Notes: generated from the sequence alone by a model not told the origin. Shown: positions 7,732 through 16,947, counted from the first letter of the stretch. The stretch is 38,123 nt of DNA from a bacterium (GCA_023249225.1 JAHFDA010000025.1:1-38123); one strand, 5' to 3'. Numbers and translations: made by a program.

Positions 7732-9507
7732 ATGCATCCTGCCGAACGTAAAATTGTCTATTTTTCTATGGAGTATGGGCTTGACCCGCGACTTTATATT
7801 TACAGTGGCGGTTTGGGGGTGTTGGCCGGGGATACGCTTAAATCCTGTGCCGACCTCAAAGTTCCAGTCGTGGCTGTGGGGCTGATGTACCGGGATGGTT
7901 ATTTTAAACAAAGTTTCGATGCCCATGGCTGGCAAATGGATGAGCGCCGTTTTTGGAAGCCCAAGGAAGTGCCGGGTCTCAAACTTCTGGATACCCAGGT
8001 TGAGGTCTCTTTTAAAGATAAAAGTACCGCCAAAGTGCGTATTTGGCAGTACGATGTGATCGGGCAGACGGGCGGCGTACTTCCCTTGCTGCTCTTAGAC
8101 ACGCATTTTGAACAAAACCAGGGGCGGCTCAAGGAAATTACGGCGGAACTTTACCGCAGCGATGATCTGTGGTGGCGCATGGCGCAAGAAGTGGTGCTCG
8201 GTTGGGGCGGCGTATTGGCGTTGCAGGCTTTGGGTTACAGTGGCATCGAAAAATTACACCTCAATGAAGGCCATGCGGCATTTGCCATACCGGCATGGCT
8301 TAAACAAAAGGGACAGGATCTTAAAAAACTGACCCCTGAAAGCTTTCAAGAAGCAGCCAAGTGTTTTGCTTTTACCACCCATACTCCCGTACCGGCGGGG
8401 CACGACCGCTTTAGCGGTCCGCTGGCCGAAAGTGTGCTGGATCCCGAATTGTTTGACTTTGTGTCGCGCTTTGGCCGTGAGCGTGGCAATGAACATTTTA
8501 TTAATCTGACGCATATTGCCTTGCATGCCGGATATGTTAATGCGGTTGCCAAAAAACATGGGGCCGTGTCGCAAGCCATGTTTCCATGGCGGCCAGGCGT
8601 GGATGCCATCACCAACGGAATTCATGCCGGCACCTGGGTGTCTGCGCCGCTGGCCGAGTTTTTTAACCGTCATCTGCCCGGCTGGAAGCAGGATCCCGAG
8701 CGTTTGCGCGAATTGCTGACGCGGCGGCTCGACAGCAACCTGCGCCGGGATCTTTGGCTCGCGCACCAGCAGGCTAAAACCGTCATGATCGACCAGATCA
8801 AGGTGCGGCAGCCGGATTGTGGTTTTGAACCCAACGTTTTTACGGTGGGCTTCGCGCGCCGGGCGGCTACCTACAAGCGCAGCGATCTGATTTTGTCAGA
8901 TCCCGATCGCTTGCAGCGGATTGCGTTGGAACACGGCGCCATTCAATTGGTGTTTGGTGGCAAAGCGCACCCGCGCGATGATGGCGGCAAGCAGGTTCTG
9001 CAGCGCATTATTCAAAAATCAAAAGAATGGCAGCGTGGGCCGGTACGGGTGGTATTTATTGAAGACTATGACATGGACTGGGGTGGCTGGCTGACCTCGG
9101 GCGCGGATATCTGGCTGAACAATCCGGTGCCTCCGCTTGAGGCTTCGGGAACCTCTGGTATGAAGGCGGCCATCAATGGGGTGCCCAGTTTAAGTACCGC
9201 CGATGGTTGGTGGTTAGAAGGGGCCAATGCCGACCGCTGCGGTTGGACTTTTGGACAGGTGCCGGTTACAGACCAATTGCCCAATGAGTTCCGGTATCAG
9301 GAAGACGCTGCCAATCTGTATTTTTATTTGATGGATATCGTGCGCATGTATTATGAGAGTATTCAAAATCCGTCCGCCCAGGTATCTTCGGCATGGATCG
9401 ACAAGATGGTTGATGCCATTGGTTTAAACGGTTCCTATTTCAATACGCATCGCATGGTTAAGGAATATGTGGGTAAGGCCTGGCAGAACGTGTTGGTGCC
9501 TTCGTAA
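7732..9507 (+). CDS. glgP: Alpha-glucan (maltodextrin/glycogen) phosphorylase
   Basis: A 591-residue GT35 phosphorylase of the short type. It releases glucose 1-phosphate from alpha-1,4-glucans using pyridoxal phosphate. Visible blocks are YFSMEYGLDPRLYIYSGGLG at the N-terminus, LHLNEGHAAFA, FTTHTPVPAGHDRF, TNGIHAGTW, GFARRAATYKR, FGGKAHPRDDGGK, and EASGTSGMKAAINGVPSLS with the likely PLP lysine at residue 478. It is shorter than the E. coli enzyme, as expected for the subfamily with the GTSGMKAAINGV signature. It is divergent from tatA. A TAAAGT box at 7720-7725 ends 6 nt before the ATG and there is no Shine-Dalgarno. The product feeds the glycolytic genes just upstream. Confidence 0.93.
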   Translation: MHPAERKIVYFSMEYGLDPRLYIYSGGLGVLAGDTLKSCADLKVPVVAVGLMYRDGYFKQSFDAHGWQMDERRFWKPKEVPGLKLLDTQVEVSFKDKSTAKVRIWQYDVIGQTGGVLPLLLLDTHFEQNQGRLKEITAELYRSDDLWWRMAQEVVLGWGGVLALQALGYSGIEKLHLNEGHAAFAIPAWLKQKGQDLKKLTPESFQEAAKCFAFTTHTPVPAGHDRFSGPLAESVLDPELFDFVSRFGRERGNEHFINLTHIALHAGYVNAVAKKHGAVSQAMFPWRPGVDAITNGIHAGTWVSAPLAEFFNRHLPGWKQDPERLRELLTRRLDSNLRRDLWLAHQQAKTVMIDQIKVRQPDCGFEPNVFTVGFARRAATYKRSDLILSDPDRLQRIALEHGAIQLVFGGKAHPRDDGGKQVLQRIIQKSKEWQRGPVRVVFIEDYDMDWGGWLTSGADIWLNNPVPPLEASGTSGMKAAINGVPSLSTADGWWLEGANADRCGWTFGQVPVTDQLPNEFRYQEDAANLYFYLMDIVRMYYESIQNPSAQVSSAWIDKMVDAIGLNGSYFNTHRMVKEYVGKAWQNVLVPS

Positions 9508-9528
9508 GAAGCCAGGGAAAATTAACCT

Positions 9529-10185
9529 TCAGGATTCCGGCGCATACTCCCTGAATTTGACATCAAAAGAACCTTTTAAAGCAAAAGACCGGTTGTCTTC
9601 GGTATGTCCGGTAAGGGTAAGGTTGGCGATGGCGTCAATTTCCAAACCACCCGCAACCGTGCCAGCCAGGTCAACCAAATCTTCTTGTGCCGTGGTGCGC
9701 ACTACTTGAATAAGGCTGCCCAGCGTTGTTCCAGAAGTAAAAGTCTCTCCATTTTGAATATGTAAATACAAACCGCCAGAGGTCGTTTCTAGCCGGCTGC
9801 TTACATCAGTATCTGCGGTTACATTGTTGGCGGTTACTACAGTGTAAGCAATTGAATAACCCGTAATATAGTAGTCAGCATAACCCTTGCTGGTACCATC
9901 GAGCAGTTTGGTAAAACCGGGATTCGGCGCCGCCTGAAAATCTGTAGCCAGGGTAAACACAAGATTCGGCACAGCGTTAATCACCACGTCCGAGGATGTG
10001 GTGGTGTAATAAATGTCAACCGCATAGGGGCCCCCCAGGTTCTCGATGGTAAGGTTGATGCCGGTGTCTGATTCCATCAGGCCACAACCACTCGGGCCAA
10101 GGTAGAGCAGGGCCGGAATCACAACGGCGATGACCCCAAATGCCAAAACCACCTCACGTGCCCGTTTTAAAAATGATGTACCCAT
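9529..10185 (-). CDS. Hypothetical secreted or membrane-anchored protein
   Basis: About 218 residues from the ATG at 10185; an in-frame GTG at 10218 would add 11. The N-terminus has a basic stretch (KRAREV) and a long hydrophobic segment (VVLAFGVIAVVIPALLYLG) followed by SGCG, so it is exported or anchored. The Cys could be a weak lipobox, but the preceding residues (PSG) are not the usual LAG. The rest is a beta-rich, Thr/Ser/Asn-rich domain with few charges, as in surface proteins. I recognise no family. It is convergent with glgP, and its codon use resembles that of the neighbouring lipoprotein gene. Confidence 0.75.
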   Translation of the reverse strand: MGTSFLKRAREVVLAFGVIAVVIPALLYLGPSGCGLMESDTGINLTIENLGGPYAVDIYYTTTSSDVVINAVPNLVFTLATDFQAAPNPGFTKLLDGTSKGYADYYITGYSIAYTVVTANNVTADTDVSSRLETTSGGLYLHIQNGETFTSGTTLGSLIQVVRTTAQEDLVDLAGTVAGGLEIDAIANLTLTGHTEDNRSFALKGSFDVKFREYAPES

Positions 10186-10355
10186 GCGCTTACTTTTAAA
10201 TATATACCCGGCTTTCACGACTCTCTACTGCCAACATCATTTATATAATAAACAAATGTTTAATATTGGTTATTTTAGGGAAAAGATAGGATCTGCGGGT
10301 AAGCGTGTGGCCAGACGCTGCTCCCCACAATCTAAATCCGAAGTGAGGTTTTATA

Positions 10356-10568
10356 ATGCGCTTTTTAAAGCCCCGACATTACTATGCCAATTTGTTTGCG
10401 GAAAGCATTAAAGACGCCATTTGCAGTGAAGTGGCGCACATACGTTCACCCCAGGAACTTGATCAACACATCGAGCGGCTGCGGCAAGAAGATACCCAAA
10501 AGATGCAGTTGCTTGCCGATGCGCTCGACTCCATCAAATCTCTTAATGCTAATTTTGAAACACGATAA
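10356..10568 (+). CDS. Small hypothetical protein
   Basis: A 70-residue charged protein with a predicted helical C-terminal half (ELDQHIERLRQEDTQKMQLL), no signal peptide and no recognised domain. A Shine-Dalgarno-like GAGGT lies about 8 nt before the ATG. Its last 20 nt overlap the end of the convergent lipoprotein gene on the other strand. The Shine-Dalgarno and the even amino-acid composition support it, but it is short and could be spurious. Confidence 0.5.
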   Translation: MRFLKPRHYYANLFAESIKDAICSEVAHIRSPQELDQHIERLRQEDTQKMQLLADALDSIKSLNANFETR

Positions 10569-12774
10569 TCCGGTTGTTGCCCTGGTCAACCACATAGATC
10601 TTTAGCCCGCCCGGCGAGATAGCCACGCCGGTGGGATTGTTCAGCTGGTTGCTGCTGCTGCCGTAATATCCAAAACTGGTGATGAATTGTACCGATGTGC
10701 CCACCTGTTTGCATTTAACAATGCGGTGGTTTTTGGTGTCGGCAATAAAAAAGAAGCGGTCAACGCCGTCTTCGTAGATGGCCATGTCCTGGGGTTGGTT
10801 AAAGTAGATGTTAAGGTCGCTGTCGCCAATGTTATTGGTGGCGGTGCCATAGCTGCCAAAGTGGCTTTGGTAGTTTCCGGCGGCATCCAAGGCCAGGACG
10901 CGGTGCTTGCTGGTTTCCACCACAAACACAACGCCATTCGAGTCGATCTCCACGTCACGCGGATTTGAAAGCGGCGCGTAGACCTTGGTGTCACTGCTTG
11001 AGCCAAATCCAATATTGGTAGACACATCGTTAAAGTCATAACGCACCACTTTGCCTTGCACCGTGGCATCCACATCAGTGGCATAGACATAACTGCTGTT
11101 AAATCCAATACCAAAAGCTTCGATCAATTCGTTGGCAGATGTCCCCGAGTCGCCAAACTCCTGCTGTAAATTAAGGGCGTTATTTTCGGAGAGATATTTC
11201 TTAATTTTTCTTTGATTTGTTCCCAGTTGGTCGGTGGCCAGCACCCAGATATTGGAGGTGACGGTCTTTACGGCAATGTTGGCTGGTCGTAGCAGCGACC
11301 CTGAAATCGAGGTGACCGGCGTACCGTTGCTTTCGAGTACCTGGATACGGCTGTTTAAGTAGTCGGTAATATACACGCGTCCGTTGCTGTCGATGCCTAT
11401 GCCCTGGGGTGTAGAAAATTCGCCCAGAGACGAGCCTTGGCGACCGATCTCATCGATCTGGGTATAAACTTCGGGCGCGGTATACGTGGCGTTGGCTGAA
11501 AAGTCGCTTAGCAATGCAGTGGGGTCGCCATCGGTGTCGGCGGCTTTAATACGGTAATGATAACTTTGGTTGCTCGAAACCTGGGTGTCGCGATAAGACG
11601 AACTGGTCAGCATCGTGCTGTTTACAGTCACCGCATTTTCGGTGGTAACTTCACTGTTGGCTGTGGTGGTGCGGTAGACCCAGTAGCCTGCCAAATCGCC
11701 CTCGCGGTTGTCGCTCCAATCCAGTTCCAGGCCACCGACCACGGCCGAGATGGTGAGTCCGGTGGGGGCGGCGGGAACCTCGTCGTTGGGTTGTAATGCA
11801 ATGTTCAATGTATTGCGTTTGGCAGCCAGGTCTACTGCTACAACGTCATAATTGTATGTGACTGCATTGCTAAGATTATTAAAGGCGTAGGTAAAGTTGC
11901 TTCCGGCTGAAAAATTGCTGGTCACCGCATACAGTTCATAAGGGTTTCCGCCGCTACTCTGCCATACTTCCAGTGCCCAAACCTGCCCGCTGCCATCGGC
12001 GTCACCATTATCTAGCACGTTAAACGTAAGGCTTTTTTCGCCACGGGAACTGCTTTGCAGACTGGGTGCCAGTGGCGTGTTGCTGTCGCTGTATAAAGAC
12101 GCTGGCGTGTGACTGGGTCGGCTGCTGTAGTTTCCGGTGACGTGGTCGCTGTCGTAAGCCTGGACAGCATAATAGTAACTGCCCGAGCCAAAATTACTGC
12201 TGACATCAATGTAATAGGCCGAAACAGTAGGCACAGTGGCGATTGCTTCAAAAGGTCCCTGGTCTTGTGTGGCGCGCAAGACCACATAGCCGGACAAGTC
12301 GCTTTCGGTATTCGAGTTCCATTGCAGGGCCGAGGAACCCAAGCTGCCAGAGAGCGTCAATCTGTCAGGCGATGCCGGATCGCTGGGGTTGGGTATGGTC
12401 ACTGAAGTGGTTACAAAGGTAGTTAGTTTAGCATCGCTGATGGTGATCAAAATGGTATCGGTGTTACCGGGATTAATCGGGGCGCGGTATTCATATTGGG
12501 TATCGCTGATTTTTGTCAGTGTCCCATTGGGACTGCTGCTGCCAGACAAACTCCATTGAATGGTGAGGTTGTCGCCTTGCAGGTCGCGCGCGGCCAAGGT
12601 AAAAACATCGGTCCAACCGGTAGGCTGGGTCAGTTGGGTCCCAGGGCGCACAGCCTGCACTTGAGGCGTTTGGTCGGCTATCGAAGTAAGGGACGCAGGC
12701 CGTGATGAACAGGCAGTCCACAGGCAGGCGGCCAAGGTCAGGCAACACCATGCCAGCAAGAAGCGTTTTTTCAT
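10549..12774 (-). CDS. FN3/NHL-repeat lipoprotein
   Basis: A 741-residue lipoprotein. The N-terminus is a lipoprotein signal (MKKRFLLAWCCLTLAAC, with a second possible lipobox Cys at residue 22, WTACSS). After a short Ig-like segment come two or three fibronectin type III domains at about residues 130-425 (LQWNSNTESDLSGYVVLRA; LELDWSDNREGDLAGYWVYR). From about 440 to the end there are NHL-type beta-propeller blades, each with a pattern like PQGIGIDSNGRVYITDYLNS or RIVKCK; the last reads VAISPGGLKIYVVDQGNNRI. Such proteins sit on the cell surface or in the periplasm, often in adhesion or complex assembly; the exact role is unknown. It overlaps the gene upstream by 4 nt (ATGA), so the two are co-translated. 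Confidence 0.88.
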   Translation of the reverse strand: MKKRFLLAWCCLTLAACLWTACSSRPASLTSIADQTPQVQAVRPGTQLTQPTGWTDVFTLAARDLQGDNLTIQWSLSGSSSPNGTLTKISDTQYEYRAPINPGNTDTILITISDAKLTTFVTTSVTIPNPSDPASPDRLTLSGSLGSSALQWNSNTESDLSGYVVLRATQDQGPFEAIATVPTVSAYYIDVSSNFGSGSYYYAVQAYDSDHVTGNYSSRPSHTPASLYSDSNTPLAPSLQSSSRGEKSLTFNVLDNGDADGSGQVWALEVWQSSGGNPYELYAVTSNFSAGSNFTYAFNNLSNAVTYNYDVVAVDLAAKRNTLNIALQPNDEVPAAPTGLTISAVVGGLELDWSDNREGDLAGYWVYRTTTANSEVTTENAVTVNSTMLTSSSYRDTQVSSNQSYHYRIKAADTDGDPTALLSDFSANATYTAPEVYTQIDEIGRQGSSLGEFSTPQGIGIDSNGRVYITDYLNSRIQVLESNGTPVTSISGSLLRPANIAVKTVTSNIWVLATDQLGTNQRKIKKYLSENNALNLQQEFGDSGTSANELIEAFGIGFNSSYVYATDVDATVQGKVVRYDFNDVSTNIGFGSSSDTKVYAPLSNPRDVEIDSNGVVFVVETSKHRVLALDAAGNYQSHFGSYGTATNNIGDSDLNIYFNQPQDMAIYEDGVDRFFFIADTKNHRIVKCKQVGTSVQFITSFGYYGSSSNQLNNPTGVAISPGGLKIYVVDQGNNRIIVFQN

Positions 12775-13526
12775 GGCGTCACGTCCCAGTGCAAACTGAC
12801 GGTATAAGCGGCAGCGCTCTTACTGTAAGCCAGTTGGTACAAGGTGTTGGCCTGCGACCATGCCTGCCACACGTTAAATCCGTACAAGGCCGCCGCCAGC
12901 CACAGTAGTGTGTTGTTGAGGGTATAGGCGCCCAGCGCGTTTTGATAATAAAGGTCTTGTTCGCTTTGCGTCAGGGCGGCTTGGGCCAGCGCATAGTTGC
13001 TGTTGCGCACTTGCTGATAAAGCAAGGCGCTGCCGATCAACGCTGCCTCGCCAGCGCGGATCAAGTTTGCAGAAAGTTCATCGTTAAGTTCTACTTGTCC
13101 CTGGCCGGGAATAAACATGGATTTAAGCGCGTAGCTCAACGGATGGCCCAGCGCTTTGTCCGGGCGGGCAAAATCCCCCGGGGGTTCAAACACAATGCCT
13201 TCATCCTGGTCCGATGACTGCGGTGTTTCGGGAGCCCAGTTGGGCGCCAGTTTATCCAATTGAAAGGTAGACCGAAGCGGAGCATTGCCTTCCAGAGGTT
13301 TGGCGTAAGTATCTAGCGCAGTGGGCGCATTGCGGGTGACCGTGGGCATATTTAAGCCGGACGGTTCTAATTTTAAAAACCAATCGGCTGGTTTTTCAGG
13401 AGTGTCCAGCGCATCCCGGCTTGCCAAGTCATCTAACATCGACGCAGCTTTAAGCCCTGACGAAAGCGTGAGCAAGGGTAGGCAGACCAGGTAAAATAAG
13501 ATGAATATGCGGTACAACAGCTTCAT
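12771..13526 (-). CDS. Signal-peptide protein, DUF5683-like
   Basis: 251 residues with a cleavable signal peptide (hydrophobic residues about 5-25, ending GLKAAS). The middle is Pro-rich and low in structure. The C-terminal half contains YALKSMFIPGQGQVELND, resembling the (S)xxxPGxGQ motif of DUF5683-type envelope proteins, followed by two hydrophobic helices (AALIGSALLYQQV; LLWLAAALYGFNVWQAW). The ATG at 13526 is fixed by an in-frame stop just upstream. It forms a two-gene unit with the FN3/NHL lipoprotein, suggesting a joint envelope role. The DUF match is by motif memory only. Confidence 0.75.
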   Translation of the reverse strand: MKLLYRIFILFYLVCLPLLTLSSGLKAASMLDDLASRDALDTPEKPADWFLKLEPSGLNMPTVTRNAPTALDTYAKPLEGNAPLRSTFQLDKLAPNWAPETPQSSDQDEGIVFEPPGDFARPDKALGHPLSYALKSMFIPGQGQVELNDELSANLIRAGEAALIGSALLYQQVRNSNYALAQAALTQSEQDLYYQNALGAYTLNNTLLWLAAALYGFNVWQAWSQANTLYQLAYSKSAAAYTVSLHWDVTP

Positions 13527-13577
13527 GGTTCAGGGCGTGGGTATGGGTACGCAACCTCCTATCCATTATGATGCGCC

Positions 13578-14354
13578 ATGCTAGTTTTTGCTTGTTTTAC
13601 GCCACACCCACCTGTGATCGTCGCAGGCGTGGGACGGGGTCGGGAAGCGGACGCCAAGGCAACGGTCATGGCCATGCAGCAACTGGGGCGCGAGCTGGTA
13701 CAGCAGGCACCAGAGACCGTGTTGGTGCTTTCGCCACATGCCACTGTCTCCCGCCACAGTCTGCCCTTGCATGTTTGTAAACGTTACCAAGGTTCGTTCC
13801 GGCGCTTTGGTGTGGCGCAACCCACCTGGAGCTTTAACGCCGCTGCCGAACTTTTGACGCTTTTACAAGCGGTTCCGGGCGTGATGACGGTGCCGCAATC
13901 TAGTCTGGATCACGGGGCTTTGGTTCCCTTGGCGTTTATGGCCGAAGCGGGTTTTAAGGGTTCGCTGGCGCTTTTGGGATTACCCTATATGCCAGCCCAA
14001 ACTGTTTTTCAGTACGGACAGGCAGTGTCCCGAGTGTTGTCTGCGTATCCGGGCAGAGTGGCCGCCGTGATCAGCGGCGATCTGTCGCACGCGCTTACGC
14101 CCGATGCGCCGAGTGGGTACAGTCCGTATGGCAAACAATTTGACGAGACTTTTGTGGATGCCATGCAGCGCTGGGATGTTCCGGCCTTGCTGCAATTCGA
14201 TTCCGAACTTTCCGAGCGCGGGGCACAGGATGCGCTGGGGTCGGCGCAATTTCTGGCGGGCTTGCTTGCGGATCAACCAGCGGTCAAAGCGCAGATGTTA
14301 AGTTACGAAGGGCCCTTTGGGGTGGGATACCTGGTAGAAAGTTTTTACTTTTGA
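13578..14354 (+). CDS. Class III extradiol dioxygenase-like (LigB/MEMO-type) protein
   Basis: 258 residues of the LigB superfamily. It has TPHPP near residue 8 (metal-ligand position), SPHAT, SSLDHGALVPL and SGDLSHAL, which correspond to the conserved His/Asp positions of class III extradiol dioxygenases. Closest in style are the MEMO-like proteins of AmmeMemoRadiSam systems, whose reaction is not firmly known. No AMMECR1 or radical-SAM partner is next to it in this window. A TATGAT box (13567-13572) ends 5 nt before the ATG, suggesting a leaderless transcript. It is divergent from the DUF5683-like gene. Confidence 0.8.
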   Translation: MLVFACFTPHPPVIVAGVGRGREADAKATVMAMQQLGRELVQQAPETVLVLSPHATVSRHSLPLHVCKRYQGSFRRFGVAQPTWSFNAAAELLTLLQAVPGVMTVPQSSLDHGALVPLAFMAEAGFKGSLALLGLPYMPAQTVFQYGQAVSRVLSAYPGRVAAVISGDLSHALTPDAPSGYSPYGKQFDETFVDAMQRWDVPALLQFDSELSERGAQDALGSAQFLAGLLADQPAVKAQMLSYEGPFGVGYLVESFYF

Positions 14355-14356
14355 TT

Positions 14357-14746
14357 TCATTTGTATTTAAAGTACTTGCGTGAATCGGGTCTGATTTCTC
14401 CGGTCATGCGATTGTAAATCCATCCGCCGTTGTCCTGGCCATCCTGGGGCTTAAGGGGTCGGGCCATTTTAATTTCGGTGACTTCATTGGAGGGTGCGGG
14501 AATCGGGTTAGACGGTATCTTGCGATCCGAAAAGAGTTGCGGGGTGATGGCCGGCCATAGGGGTGAATATTTTATTTTGATTTGCCGGGTGTATTCCAGG
14601 GCCAGAGTGTTTTTGATGTCGGCCAGGTTGTTTTGCATTTCAAGCAGTTTTTCACGGTGCTGGTACTCACGATAGCCAGTGGCAAGCAGGGCGATAATGA
14701 TAAAGATAAAGATGCCGCGTGGAATCCATTCAGAAAGATTAGCCAT
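14357..14746 (-). CDS. Orphan pseudopilin-like protein
   Basis: 129 residues. A single N-terminal hydrophobic helix (GIFIFIIIALLATGYREY) is followed by a long amphipathic helix (HREKLLEMQNNLADIKNTLA), then a Pro-rich linker and the C-terminal motif GGWIYNRMTGEIRPDS. That tail resembles the GWxYxxxTGEIRxNS end of type II secretion and type IV minor pseudopilins. The usual Glu at position +5 of the mature helix is missing. No other pilin or secretion genes are nearby, so it is an orphan. It ends 2 nt from the convergent LigB-like gene. Confidence 0.6.
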   Translation of the reverse strand: MANLSEWIPRGIFIFIIIALLATGYREYQHREKLLEMQNNLADIKNTLALEYTRQIKIKYSPLWPAITPQLFSDRKIPSNPIPAPSNEVTEIKMARPLKPQDGQDNGGWIYNRMTGEIRPDSRKYFKYK

Positions 14747-14762
14747 CTGTTTTTAGTTTACC

Positions 14763-14778
14763 CTCTCCCGGGGGAGAG
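14763..14778. repeat. Short GC-rich hairpin
   Basis: CTCTCC-CGGG-GGAGAG is a perfect 6-bp stem with a 4-nt loop in the gap between the pseudopilin-like gene and the DHH gene. It resembles the CCCTCTCCC/GGGAGAGGG palindromes scattered in many bacterial intergenic regions. There is no U-tract, so it is not a classical terminator. Confidence 0.45.
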
Positions 14779-14842
14779 AGGAATTCTCCCAACGAATTTC
14801 ATAAATACAGCCTTTGTCGTCAACGTACGACAATCAGGCAGG

Positions 14843-15880
14843 ATGGGGCAGGTGCTTGTTTACAAACGGCTGGCAGAGCCGACCGAAACTTCCGAAGGTT
14901 ACCTTAGTGAAACCGCGCGCCAAGATGTTTTTGACAGCATGGTCAGGCGCGTACAGAACGCTCGGGGCATTGTGCTTACCACCCATGCCACACCCGATGC
15001 TGACGGACTGGGAACGGCCCTGGCGGTGCGTGACCTTTTAGAAAGTCTTGGACGGCCTTGCAGGCTGCTTTCTGAAGAACCGATAGATCATCTTAAAGTG
15101 CTGCCGGGAACGGATCGCATACTGCAGCGTATTCCAGAAGGCTTTGACTATGATACGGTGATGACTTTCGATTGCGGTGTGCGCGCGCTGATTCCTGCAT
15201 TTGAGGGATTGGATTTTGCGCGTGCCTTTGTGATCAATATCGACCATCACTACAAAAATTCTAAATTTGGCCAGTGTAACTATATCGTCGCAGGCGGTTC
15301 TTCCGCCGAAATTACGTATCCGCTCTGGCAGGCCCTGGGTATTCCACTTTCAAAGCACGCAGCCACCAATCTGTTTGCGGGTGCGTACTGCGATTCGGCC
15401 AGTTTTGACCGGCCACAAACCGCTGAAACCTGGTGCTTTGCGGGAGCTTTGGTCGAAGCGGGTGCCGACCAGGAAACCGCCATGCGGGCCTATAACGCGT
15501 ATAGTCTGCGTGACTTTGCCATGTGGCGCGACATCGTGATCAAGGACAACATGGAATTTTGGTTTGATGGACGCGTGGTGGTGGCAGTGGTGGACGGGGA
15601 TCGTTTTGAGCAAGAGTCGATCCATGTGCCCGATTTTGTCAGCCGCATGGAGAAAGCGCTGTTATCTTTTACTTTGATTGCCAAAAGTGATGGCCACATT
15701 AAGATTAGTATTCGTTCCAGCGATAAGCGCTACAGCGCGCCGCGCATTGCCTGGATGTTAGGGCACGGTGGCGGACGCGAAGGTGTGGCAGCCACAGTGG
15801 TGCGAGGCAGGGTAGACGAGTGGAAACAGAAAATATATTTTTTGTGTCTTTATAAGGGTCTTGGAAATATCAAAGCCTGA
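14843..15880 (+). CDS. DHH-family phosphoesterase (NrnA-like)
   Basis: 345 residues of the DHH/DHHA1 family, related to NrnA (oligoribonuclease and pAp phosphatase) and to c-di-AMP/pApA phosphodiesterases. Metal-site motifs: TTHATPDADGLGTALA, then TFDCG, then NIDHH. The C-terminal DHHA1 domain ends GHGGGREGVAATVV, where the usual glycine-rich substrate loop has His (GGGH); here it is Arg. The start is the ATG at 14843, 8 nt after a GACAAT box; an open frame reaches further upstream but that sequence is not domain-like. Expected role: hydrolysis of very short RNAs or pAp. It precedes argC by 30 nt. Confidence 0.85.
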   Translation: MGQVLVYKRLAEPTETSEGYLSETARQDVFDSMVRRVQNARGIVLTTHATPDADGLGTALAVRDLLESLGRPCRLLSEEPIDHLKVLPGTDRILQRIPEGFDYDTVMTFDCGVRALIPAFEGLDFARAFVINIDHHYKNSKFGQCNYIVAGGSSAEITYPLWQALGIPLSKHAATNLFAGAYCDSASFDRPQTAETWCFAGALVEAGADQETAMRAYNAYSLRDFAMWRDIVIKDNMEFWFDGRVVVAVVDGDRFEQESIHVPDFVSRMEKALLSFTLIAKSDGHIKISIRSSDKRYSAPRIAWMLGHGGGREGVAATVVRGRVDEWKQKIYFLCLYKGLGNIKA

Positions 15881-15897
15881 AGGCAAGGGGTTTGCGC

Positions 15898-15903
15898 TAC
15901 AAT
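15898..15903 (+). promoter_or_regulatory. -10 box of argC
   Basis: TACAAT ends 7 nt before the argC ATG, with no Shine-Dalgarno between them. The -35 is not clear. It fits the leaderless pattern. Confidence 0.45.
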
Positions 15904-15910
15904 AAATTCC

Positions 15911-16936
15911 ATGACGCACAGCATTAAAGTGGCGGTTGCGGGTGCCACTGGCCATACCGGATGCGAACTGATTCGGCTGTTGCATGGCCATCCCCAGGTC
16001 GAACTTGTGGTGGCCACCTCGCAAAGCCAGGCTAAAAAAACCTGGGCCGAAGCCGTGCCCGAGTTGGCACCCTATTTTAAGGGGCGGCTTGAAACCTATG
16101 ATGTGGCGATATTCAAGCAGCGCGAAATCCAAGCGGTGTTTTTGTGCCTGCCAAACGGAGAGGCGGCCAAATGGGCGCCAGCCTTGCTCGAAGCCGGACT
16201 GCGCGTGATTGACCTGTCGGCGGACTTTCGTTTTTCAGACATCAAAATATATGAAAAATACTACGGCAAACATTCGTCTCCGCAACTGCTTTCCGAAGCA
16301 GCATACGGGCTTCCAGAACTTGGGCGCGAGCGCATCTCACAAGCACGGCTGGTGGCTAACCCGGGTTGCTACGTCACCGCCGCCACGCTGGCGCTCAAGC
16401 CTCTGGTGGATGCGGGTTTGATCGATACCGAAAGTGTGATCATTGATGCTGCCTCGGGCGTATCCGGCGCGGGACGTGCCCTCAAGGAACACACCCAGGC
16501 CATCCACGTTCAGGAAAATTATTCCGCTTACGGCGTGCTGGAGCATCGCCATCAGCCCGAAATTGAAAACAATCTTGGAATTCCGGTGGTTTTTACGCCG
16601 CACTTGTTGCCGGTGAATCGGGGTATTTTGGCCACCTGCTATGCGCGGATCAAAAAGGATGTGGATACTCAAGATTCCGTGTCCCTGTCCAAGCTTTACG
16701 AAAGCGCTTACGCCCGCGAACCCTTTGTCGATTTTCGCCTTGCGCCATTTTTGCCTAGCTTGCACGATGTGGTCTATACCAATCGTGTGGCGATCGCGCT
16801 GCGTTACGATCCGGCACGGCGGCAAGTGATTGTCTTGTCGGCCATCGACAACCTGGTGAAAGGTGCCAGTGGCCAGGCCATTCAAAATCTTAATGTGATG
16901 TTTGGGTTGTCTGAAACAGCCGGATTGAATTTGTGA
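15911..16936 (+). CDS. argC: N-acetyl-gamma-glutamyl-phosphate reductase
   Basis: 341 residues, the NADPH enzyme of the third step of arginine synthesis. The N-terminus has the nucleotide-binding motif VAGATGHTGCELIRLL. The catalytic Cys153 lies in VANPGCYVTAATLAL. SGVSGAGRALKEH and FTPHLLPVNRGILATCY follow, typical of the family. First gene of an argC-J-B-F-G run, with its own TACAAT box. It is cytosolic and of normal length. Confidence 0.96.
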   Translation: MTHSIKVAVAGATGHTGCELIRLLHGHPQVELVVATSQSQAKKTWAEAVPELAPYFKGRLETYDVAIFKQREIQAVFLCLPNGEAAKWAPALLEAGLRVIDLSADFRFSDIKIYEKYYGKHSSPQLLSEAAYGLPELGRERISQARLVANPGCYVTAATLALKPLVDAGLIDTESVIIDAASGVSGAGRALKEHTQAIHVQENYSAYGVLEHRHQPEIENNLGIPVVFTPHLLPVNRGILATCYARIKKDVDTQDSVSLSKLYESAYAREPFVDFRLAPFLPSLHDVVYTNRVAIALRYDPARRQVIVLSAIDNLVKGASGQAIQNLNVMFGLSETAGLNL

Positions 16937-16941
16937 TAGTT

Positions 16942-16947
16942 TAAAAT
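16942..16947 (+). promoter_or_regulatory. -10 box of argJ
   Basis: TAAAAT ends 7 nt before the argJ ATG, in the 18-nt gap after argC. No Shine-Dalgarno and no clear -35 are visible. Confidence 0.35.
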
